From contig NC_090319.1 of the NCBI RefSeq assembly GCF_040869045.1, positions 241,173,832 through 241,237,831 on the forward strand: 64,000 nt of DNA, written 5' to 3'. The notes below the pieces were generated by a model. The model saw only the letters and a program-made list of their open reading frames with translations. It searched no databases and was not told where the DNA came from. A program made the translations under genes and the position numbers. This DNA is from Eurosta solidaginis (lineage: Eukaryota; Arthropoda; Insecta; Diptera; Tephritidae). The stretch's first letter is position 1; each line of letters begins with the position of its first letter. Below, in pieces: positions 56,073 through 64,000 of this stretch.

Positions 56073-59000
56073 CTAATGGGCTAGGCATCCGTCTTCTCGT
56101 TTACTGGTAAGTATATGCCTCACATATGTGCTGACCGTATCCCATCTGTCTCTTCGGCAGGTCATGTTATTAATGACACTGCCCGGGGATAGGTCGCCAA
56201 GTACATCTTCTACCCTCCTTCGCTGATGGGAGAAGTGCCTGCATTCGAAGAAGGTGTGGCGTACATCGTCTATTTCCCCACAGTACAGGCAGCTCGGGCT
56301 ATCAACCTTACCCATTCTGTGTAGGTATTTGCGGAAGTAACCATGTCCCGTTAGAAACTGGGTCAGGTAAAAGTCTACCTCTCCGTGCGGTCGCTTCAAC
56401 CATGGATTCAGTTCAGGGATTAGTTCCCTAGTCCACTTTCCTACGATGCTGTTGCTCCACTGATCTTGCCAACGTCGGATCGATTCTTCTCGCGCCTGCA
56501 TGGCAACAGCAGCTCTACTTGCTTGCGATCCGTTGTCATATATTGCTTTTCTTTCCTCAACGAGAAGATATATCGGTATGGTTCCCGCAACGACCAGGAC
56601 AGCTTCAGCTGATACCGTGCGGTAAGCCGAAGATATTCGCAGCGCCCCTCTGCGTTGGACCGAGGTGAGGGCGACTCGGTTCTTCCGGTATTTCATTGCG
56701 TCCGCCCAGATTTCTGCACCATATAAGAGTATAGAATCCGAGGCTGATGCAAGCAACTTCCTTGTGCATGGCTTTGGGCCACCTGTGTTTGCCATTAATC
56801 TACTCAACTGCGCTATTATGCGCGCAGCTCTTTCGCAGGTCCCTCGTATGTGATCCGAGAAGTTGAGTTTGCTGTTTAACCTCACTCCCAGATATTTCGC
56901 TGAAGCGAGTGTTTCTATTGGCTGGTCCCCAACCATCATATTCCTGGTAGTGGGAATACGTCTCTTTGTGAGGATGACGATCTCCGTTTTGGCTGTTGCT
57001 AACTGGAGACCGTGCTCAGCCATCCACCTATTTACATTACGCATGACCTGGTTTAATTTTAGCTGTGCCAGCTCGCAGCTTGGTGCTGTTATCACAGCTG
57101 CCACATCGTCTGCAAATGCAACGAGGAAGGTGCTTTCTGGCATGTCTAATCGAAGAAGACTGTCGTAAGTTATATTCCAGAGATCGGGACCTAGTACCGA
57201 ACCCTGGGCTGCTCCACCTGTTATTTTTACCTTTTTTTGACCGTGAGTACTTTCATATATTAGATACCTCTCTCTTAGGTAGTCCCTTAAAATTTCTAAC
57301 AAATATTGCGGTACTTTGAAAGTGCTTTCTAGTGCCTCAAGCATGTCCTCCCACCTAGCTGAGTTAAAAGCGTTTTTGACGTCCAGCGTGACCAGCAACA
57401 CTATAGGTCTTGCTCTGTGGCACGCTGTCTCGGCTTTCTTGACTGCGTCTATAACTTCTGCTATGGCATCCATTGTAGAGTGCCCCCTCCGAAAACCATG
57501 CTGTCTGGGCGAGAGTCCTCCGGCGTCCTGTAACGCTCTGGTGAGGCGTTGCTTCAGGAGACTCTCCATCAATTTCCCTGCTGTGTCCAACATACATAGG
57601 GGACGGTAGGATGATGGAGAGTTGGGATCTCCTTTCCCTTTTGGAATGAGAACCAGTCGTGCTGTCTTCCATATGGTGGGGAAAATTCTTTCTTCGAGAC
57701 ATTTGTTGTACATGTGCAACATAAGTTCTGGACAGTCGTTTGCAGCTAGTCTAATTGCCTCCGCGGGTATTCCGTCGGGCCCAGATGCTTTCCTAGGTTT
57801 CATAGTTCGCACGGCAGTTTTAAGCTCTTCTTCTTGGAATGGTTCCACGTTGCGATCTTCATGGGTAACGTACCCGCCCTCCCTAGGCAGTTGGGTGGGA
57901 AACAGGCCATCCACAATGTTCCTTATTTGGTTCTCGTCCATCAGCTGGTTTGGCGGACGGAACTTCTTCATTACTATCTTATATCCCTGCCCCCATGGGT
58001 CTCGATCCACTTCCTCGCAAAGCGCTTTCCAGCACTTAAGCTTGCTTTGCTTAATGGCAGCACTAAGAGCTTTCTTCGCTCCTTTGTACGCTTCCGACTT
58101 TTGTAGAGACTCAGGCCTGCCGCGCGCGCGAGTTGCTAGCCTTCGCATCCTGTGGCATATTTTCCGCAGCTCCGCGATTTCGCTATTCCACCAGTATACC
58201 TGCTTTTTACCCCTCCACACTCCCCTCCGTGGCATAGAGAGGTTGCAAGCGTGGCGAAGACAGCTCATTGTCTTTTCAACCGTCTCTTCCGACGGACTGG
58301 AGTTGTTGATTATCCGTCGGGCATCCCCCAGTACTGATGCGGAGAACGTGGCAGAGGCGACGTTGGATGCGTCCCATGCTTTTGTTCTGCGTGGCCCGTT
58401 CGGAATCTGCCTCTGACCGGGATCGTTTAGGTGGAAAGTGATGTAGTTGTGATCGCTGCCAGTCAGATCCTCTATGACTCTCCATCCAGCAGCGGTCAGC
58501 AGCAGGCTTTCTGACACTAGTGTTACATCGGGGATCGAGTATCCAAAGCCTGGCCGTCGGTATGTAGGGGTCGTACCAGTGTTAAGCACGTTCAAACCGA
58601 GCCTGGCTGCCATCTCTAGGACTAACCTTCCACGGGTGTTAGTCTTCGGCATTCCCCATTCGACGGCTCTTGCGTTAAAGTCTCCCGCCACAACCAGGTT
58701 ACTAGTTAAGTCCCTCAGGTCGTCTTCAATAAGTTCAAGCTTCTCCCTGAACGTTTGAATGGGATCACTCGGGGACAAGTAGCAGCTTACTATTGTGGCA
58801 TTATTCGTAGTTAGGCGGACGTAGCCTTGTCCGGCAACACGGTTCACAATATTGGCGTTTGCATCTGTCATCCAGATTGCGGCGGTGCCGGTGTTGTCTA
58901 TATGCCAATCATTTCGGGCTCTATAGGGTTCGCTGATGATAACGCTGTTAGCTTTATGGTCTAAGACCAACTGTTGTAGTAGCTCATCAGCAAGTCTGCT

Positions 59001-59090
59001 CCGGTTTAGGTTGCCTTGGATAAAACTAATCACTATTGAATTGAGACTTTGGCCTTTGCAACAGCGAGTGCCGCTCTGAAAATGCTGCAT
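56073..59090 (-). CDS. R1-type LINE ORF2: AP endonuclease and reverse transcriptase
   Basis: 1,005 residues, uninterrupted. The endonuclease occupies about 20-225: QGNLNRS near 25, ISEPYR at 52-57, GDFNA at 136-140 and SDHN at 212-215. Reverse-transcriptase blocks: ASGPDGIP near 435, LIPKGKG near 481, HGFRRGHST near 531, VTLDVKNAFN near 567, GAAQGSVLGPDLWN near 626 and FADD at 659-662, with both catalytic Asp. A CX2CX7HX4C motif, CLYCGEIDDVRHTFFEC, lies near the C-terminus. All catalytic motifs are present. The start ATG overlaps the end of ORF1 by 58 bp, so it is probably translated by reinitiation. The enzyme would nick target DNA and copy the element RNA in place. Confidence 0.9.
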   Translation of the reverse strand: MQHFQSGTRCCKGQSLNSIVISFIQGNLNRSRLADELLQQLVLDHKANSVIISEPYRARNDWHIDNTGTAAIWMTDANANIVNRVAGQGYVRLTTNNATIVSCYLSPSDPIQTFREKLELIEDDLRDLTSNLVVAGDFNARAVEWGMPKTNTRGRLVLEMAARLGLNVLNTGTTPTYRRPGFGYSIPDVTLVSESLLLTAAGWRVIEDLTGSDHNYITFHLNDPGQRQIPNGPRRTKAWDASNVASATFSASVLGDARRIINNSSPSEETVEKTMSCLRHACNLSMPRRGVWRGKKQVYWWNSEIAELRKICHRMRRLATRARGRPESLQKSEAYKGAKKALSAAIKQSKLKCWKALCEEVDRDPWGQGYKIVMKKFRPPNQLMDENQIRNIVDGLFPTQLPREGGYVTHEDRNVEPFQEEELKTAVRTMKPRKASGPDGIPAEAIRLAANDCPELMLHMYNKCLEERIFPTIWKTARLVLIPKGKGDPNSPSSYRPLCMLDTAGKLMESLLKQRLTRALQDAGGLSPRQHGFRRGHSTMDAIAEVIDAVKKAETACHRARPIVLLVTLDVKNAFNSARWEDMLEALESTFKVPQYLLEILRDYLRERYLIYESTHGQKKVKITGGAAQGSVLGPDLWNITYDSLLRLDMPESTFLVAFADDVAAVITAPSCELAQLKLNQVMRNVNRWMAEHGLQLATAKTEIVILTKRRIPTTRNMMVGDQPIETLASAKYLGVRLNSKLNFSDHIRGTCERAARIIAQLSRLMANTGGPKPCTRKLLASASDSILLYGAEIWADAMKYRKNRVALTSVQRRGALRISSAYRTVSAEAVLVVAGTIPIYLLVEERKAIYDNGSQASRAAVAMQAREESIRRWQDQWSNSIVGKWTRELIPELNPWLKRPHGEVDFYLTQFLTGHGYFRKYLHRMGKVDSPSCLYCGEIDDVRHTFFECRHFSHQRRRVEDVLGDLSPGSVINNMTCRRDRWDTVSTYVRHILTSKREDGCLAH

Positions 59091-60489
59091 GCTCCAGATC
59101 CAGGGACATGATCGAGCTTCTGTGTATTACACAGGTAACATTTTGGAGCTGCGGTACAGGCCGAAGCTTTGTGGCCGCTTTGCCCACACTTCCAGCAGGC
59201 GTTACTCCTGTCTGGACCCTTGCATTCAGCCTTCCGGTGTCCGTAGCCGAGACACCTAAAGCAGCGTTGTACTTCTGCTCGCTGTCTGATTCGGCACTGT
59301 ATCCATCCGATCGGAATTTTACCTTTTTTGAGTAGGGCGTTGCCAATATTCTCGTCCACTTCGACGACCGCCATTTTCTGTTCTCTTTGGTTTGCTGCGA
59401 ACACAGAGACACGGAGAGGTCTAGTGATTTCTTCTTTTCCGACCTCCCTCCTTATTGCGTCTTGGATTTCTGTTTCAGTTGTGAGATAGTCCATGCCAAG
59501 TACTTCCAACTTCATCCGCTTGGAGAGCTGTTGTGCTTCACCGACCTCTCCTACTGCACTACCTATAGCTGCTCTGAAGGCCGTCTGGTCACTGCAGCGC
59601 GCCGTTTCAATCAGTACGTTACCAGATTTGGTTTTTCGTACTGACCGTACCACCGTACCTGTGTCATTAGGGCGGAGCTGGCCGCGTATGGCCCCTAGTA
59701 CCTGGGCATAGCTTTTGCCTTCCACAGGTTTTACCACAAAAGTTGCTGTTGTCTCCTCTTTCTCGCCCGTTTTTGAGCTTTAGGAGCTTGGACGGGGGTT
59801 GCCTGCTTGGCTGGCTGGGCCCGCTGTTTCAGCCTCCGGCGCGCTACATTGGACCAAGACTCACCTTGTGAAAGCGTATTTGTTCTTTCATCTCGTTTCT
59901 TTTTGGCTTCCAAGTCCTCCGAGTGGGAATCTGAGCTCGTTCGTGCCCTCTTGCTTTTTCGGCCCGATTCTCTGCTCTCATCTACCTTTTGGGCCCTTAA
60001 CGATCCCATGCAGCTTAACGCTTCCTCGAGAAGAGCCATACCGGTTTCTATGTCCTTGGACACGATCTTCTGCTTGAGAGCGGTTTCCTGCATCTCGCGC
60101 AGCACTGATACCGCGTACTCCAGCAGTTCGTCTTGGCTCTTCCCTTCGAGGCTTGTGTATGAGAGTGAGCCTCTTGGCGGAGTCGCACGTTTCTCCTTCC
60201 CAACAGCGCGCTGTGCAACGACATTGGGTGAGCTGACCGACGCTTTTTCCCTTGCAGTAGCAGGTGTTGACTGGCTGGGGTTATTGCGCAGCTGTGCTTT
60301 CGCTGCCTTTGTCTTTTCCGCCGATTCGGTGCCTTGTGTGGGCATTACCGACAAGGTCGCTTTAGCGGGGGTTGTTAAAACCGGTGATCTCAGCACTTTA
60401 GTGCTCTTCTTGAACACCGCTTCATCGCCCCTTTCTTTCTCGCTTTCTCTACTTTTATCTTCCTTTGTTGTTTTTATTTTGTTGCTCAT
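59033..60489 (-). pseudogene. R1-type LINE ORF1 (gag-like), one frameshift
   Basis: The N-terminal frame (60489 to about 59770) starts MSNKIKTTKED and is highly charged, with a predicted helical middle and a nuclear-targeting-like GRKSKRARTSSD. The C-terminal frame reads ATFVVKPVEGKSYAQVLGAI, then ends with three knuckles: CFRCLGYGHRKAEC, CWKCGQSGHKASAC and CYLC...C. The two frames cross between about 59790 and 59740, where a one-base change in an A-rich stretch is enough. The protein would bind element RNA. It may be a true mutation or a sequencing error. Confidence 0.8.
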
Positions 60490-61112
60490 TTGTTCTATTG
60501 GGTCTCCGCTTCAAGCCGCTATCACCGCACGATGTGCAGTCGCCGTCTTCAATTCCCGTGGTTATCTTTGCAGAAGCAGGGAGGCCACGCGTGGGTTGAC
60601 ACAGGTCCTTATGGGAGTCTGTGTTCAGAGCCAGAATACAGCGTTAGTCAGGAGTCGTCTCAACTGAGCCTGCACCACCAACTTAATGGCGACGTGCTTC
60701 GAACGTACTTGAAGACCTGCCAAGGTTTTAACGAGACGGAGACGATGCCGATATTAACCTACCAGCCGTTTCGGCGAGGTGTCACCCTTGCTTATTAAGG
60801 TAGTAGCCTATCGTCATCGCCAGCCCGTAGCAATCAGTTCATAATCATATTTCCAGTTTTGGTCAACAGGATCTTACTGGTCTCGATCCTGTGGATGCTT
60901 GATGGGGTATTTTAGGGCGGCATCCTATCGCCCTTCTACCGGAACTTTGGGATGTGTTGCCCTTAGAGCAACACATTCCCATTTTTCCACTGGATTGCTC
61001 GTTTTGGTTCGCCCTGAGTACTTAATTCACTCAGTACCTCCCGTCTTGTGGGAAGCGTTCCTCTATCCACCACCTGAGGAGGCGCCCGGTAGGGGACCGA
61101 TACCCCCGCGGG

Positions 61113-61374
61113 AAAGTTAAAGTTAAAGTTAAAGTTAAAGGTAAAGTTAAAGCTAAATTTAAAGTTAAAGTTAAATTTAAAGTTAAAGTGGATGTTAAGG
61201 TTAAAGCGAAAGTTAAAGTAAAAAATAAAGTTAAAGTTATAGTTAAAGTTAAAAATTAAGTTAAAGTGGAAGTTAAAGTTGAAGTTAAAGTGAATGTTAA
61301 AGTTAAAGTGAAAGTTAAAGTTAAAAATAAAGTTAAAGTTAAAGTTATAGTTAAATTTAAAGTTAAAGTTAAAG
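61113..61374 (+). repeat. Hexanucleotide array (TTAAAG)n, right
   Basis: About 262 bp of degenerate GTTAAA units between the 5' end of LINE copy 1 and the 3' tail of copy 2. Variants include GTGGAA, GCGAAA and GTTATA. Confidence 0.95.
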
Positions 61375-64000
61375 TTTTTTGTTTTTTTTTGTTTTTTGTG
61401 TTTCGTGGAAGGAGGAAATGCTTTATGCACTGACCGGGATATTTAAGCCTCACTGCGAGACTCTCCGAGTGTTGGACTCCCTTCTTCCATAAAGGCCTAC
61501 CCACTAAAACTTAACCTCCCACGGCCCACGCAAATTCACGTACCTGGGACTGCGTTTAGCATTACTTCGGGTACGGGTGCGCGCTACGTGAGCTCTATGG
61601 CTATTGTCACGCTAATGGGCTAGGCATCCGTCTTCTCGTTTACTGGTAAGTATCTGCCTCACATATGTGCTGACCGTATCCCATCTGTCTCTTCGGCAGG
61701 TCAGGTTATTGATGACACTGCCCGGGGATAAGTCGCCATGTACCTCTTCTACCCTCCTTCGCTGATCGGAGAAGTGCCTGCATTCGAAGAAGTTGTGGTG
61801 TACATCGTCTATTTTCCCACAGTACAGGCAGCTCGAGTTATCAACCTTACCCATTCTGTGTAGGTATTTGCGGAAGTAACCATGCCCCGTTAGAAACTGG
61901 GTCAGGTAAAAGTCTACCTCTCCGTGCGGTCGCTTCGACCATGGATTCAGTTCAGGGATTAGTTCCCTAGTCCACTTTCCTACGATGCTGTTGCTCCACT
62001 GATCTTGCCAGCGTCGGATCGATTCTTCTCGCGCCTGCATGGCAACAGCAGCTCTACTTGCTTGCGATCCGTTGTCGTATATTGCTTTTCTTTCCTCAAC
62101 GAGAAGATATATCGGTATGATTCCCGCAACGACCAGGACAGCTTCAGCTGATACCGTGCGGTAAGCCGAAGATATTCGCAGTGCCCCTCTGCGTTGGACC
62201 GAGGTGAGGACGACTTTGTTCTTCCGGTATTTCATTGCTTTCGCCCAGATTTCTGCACCATATAAGAGTATAGAATCCGAGGCTGATGCAAGCAACTTCC
62301 TTGTGCACGGCTTTGGGCCACCTGTGTTTGCTATTAATCTACTCAAATGTGCTATTATGCTCGCAGCTCTTTCGCAGGCCCCTCTTATGTGATCCGAGAA
62401 GTTGAGTTTGCTGTCTAACCTCACTCCCTGATATTTCGTTGAAGCGAGTGTTTCTATTGGCTGGTCCCCAACCATCATGTTCCTGGTAGTGGGAATACGT
62501 CTCTTTGTGAGGATGACGATCTCCGTTTTTGCTGTTGCTAACTGGAGACCGTGCTCAGCCATCCGCCTATTTACATTACGCGTGACCTGGTTTAATTTTA
62601 GCTGTGCCAGCTCGCAGCTTGGTGCTGTTATCATAGCTGCCACGTCGTCTGCAAAGGCAACGAGGAAGGTGCTTTCTGGCATGTCTAATCGAAGAAGACT
62701 GTCGTAAGTTATATTCCAGAGATCGGGACCTAGTACCGAACCCTGGGCTGCTCCGCCTGTTATTTTTACCTTTTTCTTTTTGACCGTGAGTGGTTTCATG
62801 TATTAGATACCTCTCTCTTAAGTATTCCCTTAAAATTTCTAACAAATATTGCGGTACTTTGAAAGTGATTTCTAGTGCCTCAAGCATGTCCTCCCACCTA
62901 GCTGATTTACACGCGTTTTTGACGTCCAGCGTGACCAGCAACTCTATAGGTCTTGCTCTGTGGCACTCTGTCTCGGATTTCTTGACTGCGTCTATAATTT
63001 CTGCTATGGCATCGATTGTGGAGTTCCCCCTCCGAAAACCATGCTGTCTGGGAGACAGTCCTCCGCCGTCCTGTAATGCTCTGGTGAGGCGTTGCTTCAG
63101 GAGACCCTCCATCTATTTCCCTGCTGTGTCCAACATACATAGGGGACGGTACGATGATGGAGATTTGGGATCTCATTTGCTTTTGGAGTGAGAACCAGTC
63201 GTGCTGTCTTCCATATGGTGGGGAAAGTTCTTTCTTCGAGACATTTGTTGTACATGTGCTACATAAGTTCTGGGCAGTTATTTGCAGCTAGTCTAATTGC
63301 CTCCGCGGGTATTCCGTCGGGACCAGGTGCTTTCCTAGGTTTCATAGTTCGAACGGCAGTTTCAAGCTCTTCTTCTTGGAATGGTTCCACGTTGCGGTCT
63401 TCATGGGTAACGTACCCGCCCTTCCTAGGCAGTTGGGTGGGAAAAAGTCCATCCACAATGTCCTTTATTTGGTTCTCGTCCATCAGCTGGTTTGGCGAAC
63501 GGAACTTCTTCATTACTATCTTATATCCCTACCCCCAGGGGCCCCGATTCACTTCTTCGCAAAGCGCTTTCCAGCACGTAAGCACTAAGAGCTTTCTTCG
63601 CTCCTTTGTACGCTTCCGACTTTTCTAGAGCCTCAGGCCTGCCGCGCGTGCGAGTTGCTAGCCTTCGCATCCTGTGGCATATTTTCCGCAGCTCCGCGAT
63701 TTCGCTGTTCCACCATTATACCTGCTTTTTACCCCTCCACACTCCCCTCCGTGGCATAGAGATTGCAAGCGTGGCGAAGAGAGCTCATTGTCTTTTCAAC
63801 CGTCTCTTCCGTCGGACTGGAGTTGTTGATTATCCGTCGGGCATCCCCCAGTTCTGATGCGGAGAACGTGGCAGAGTCCACCTTGGATGCGTCCCATGCT
63901 ATTGTTCTACGTGGCCCGTTCGGAATCTGCCTCTGACCGGGATCGTTAAGGTGGAAAGTTATGTAGTTGTGATCGCTGCCAGTCAGATCCTCTATGACTC
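61375..64000 (-). mobile_element. R1-type LINE, copy 2 (runs out of the window)
   Basis: Same family and orientation as copy 1, also with its 3' tail against the hexanucleotide array. The tail is A-rich and interrupted (AAAACAAAAAAAAAACAAAA type). The 3' region and ORF2 closely match copy 1. The 5' end lies beyond 64000, so its full length is unknown. Confidence 0.85.
61612..64000 (-). pseudogene. R1-type LINE copy 2, ORF2 (broken)
   Basis: Frame pieces 61612-62780, 62700-63112 and 63259-63513 match copy 1 ORF2 from the reverse transcriptase to the C-terminus. FADDVAAM and the CLYCGKIDDVHHNFFEC motif are present. Frameshifts near 62775, 63115, 63170 and 63560, and a small deletion near 63575, break the frame. 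The endonuclease end is cut off by the window. Confidence 0.85.

Larger units (their letters stand above)
55843..61112 (-). mobile_element. R1-type LINE, copy 1, full length, in a (TTAAAG)n array
   Basis: A 5.3-kb minus-strand element. From its 5' end: ~620-bp leader (60490-61112), ORF1 with zinc knuckles, ORF2 with endonuclease and reverse transcriptase, a ~230-bp 3' region, then an A-rich tail of 16 bases. Both ends abut the hexanucleotide array: CTTTAAC repeats are met right after the tail and right before CCCGCGGGGG at the 5' end. The absence of RNase H, overlapping ORFs and several CCHC knuckles fit the R1 clade, which contains many target-specific families. Damage: a frameshift in ORF1. 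Confidence 0.85.

Noticed and set aside
57622..60667. Plus-strand frames of 264 and 286 codons opposite the R1-type LINE
   Set aside because: They are antisense shadows of ORF2 and ORF1, which carry clear motifs on the minus strand.
55426..61374. Telomere repeat
   Set aside because: The unit TTAAAG differs from the insect TTAGG form, arrays are short and degenerate, and other sequence lies on both sides.
61256..61504. Frames rich in NFNFNF or LTLTLT
   Set aside because: They are translations of the hexanucleotide array.

Overview
The window looks like repeat-packed intergenic or heterochromatic DNA from an insect, most likely a higher dipteran fly. The evidence is the mix of element families: LOA-, Jockey-, CR1- and R1-type LINEs, one LTR element, hAT remnants, tRNA-derived SINEs and many fold-back elements. 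The wording of the decayed Jockey and SINE copies reminds me of tephritid fruit flies, but that is recollection and not proof. I found no conserved host gene, no rRNA or tRNA gene, and no CRISPR array. Nearly everything recognisable is mobile or repetitive DNA, much of it nested.

Region by region. 1-3 kb: AT-rich DNA and a LINE reverse-transcriptase remnant. 3.3-8.5 kb: two broken hAT transposase genes, the first split by an interspersed repeat (family A). 9.06-16.7 kb: a decayed Jockey-type LINE split by a nearly full-length LOA-type LINE with an 11-bp target duplication; a hairpin MITE sits inside the LOA element. 17-19.3 kb: MITEs and a SINE piece. 19.3-27 kb and 33.4-35.5 kb: family A copies, one nested inside another. 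28-32.5 kb: a LOA fragment, then a CR1/Jockey-like LINE remnant broken by two SINEs and a TIR element, all between inverted repeats carrying GACTTAGCAC motifs.

35.68-54.76 kb: a roughly 19-kb composite bounded by inverted repeats of about 400 bp and a 6-bp direct repeat. Inside are decayed copies of a protein I cannot assign, a fold-back element, an apparently intact LTR retrotransposon (703-bp LTRs differing at one base), and three expanded copies of family A, partly in a 1,243-bp tandem duplication.

55.4-64 kb: two head-to-tail copies of an R1-type LINE on the minus strand. The 3' ends of both copies, and the 5' end of the first, abut degenerate (TTAAAG)n hexanucleotide arrays. This suggests a LINE specialised for that repeat.

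The parts do not form one pathway. They form a layered insertion record. Order of events can be read from interrupted reading frames: Jockey before LOA; hAT before family A; composite TIR element before fold-back before LTR element; family A copy 4 before copy 5. The most interesting candidates are the (TTAAAG)n-associated LINE and the 19-kb TIR composite with its unassigned protein.
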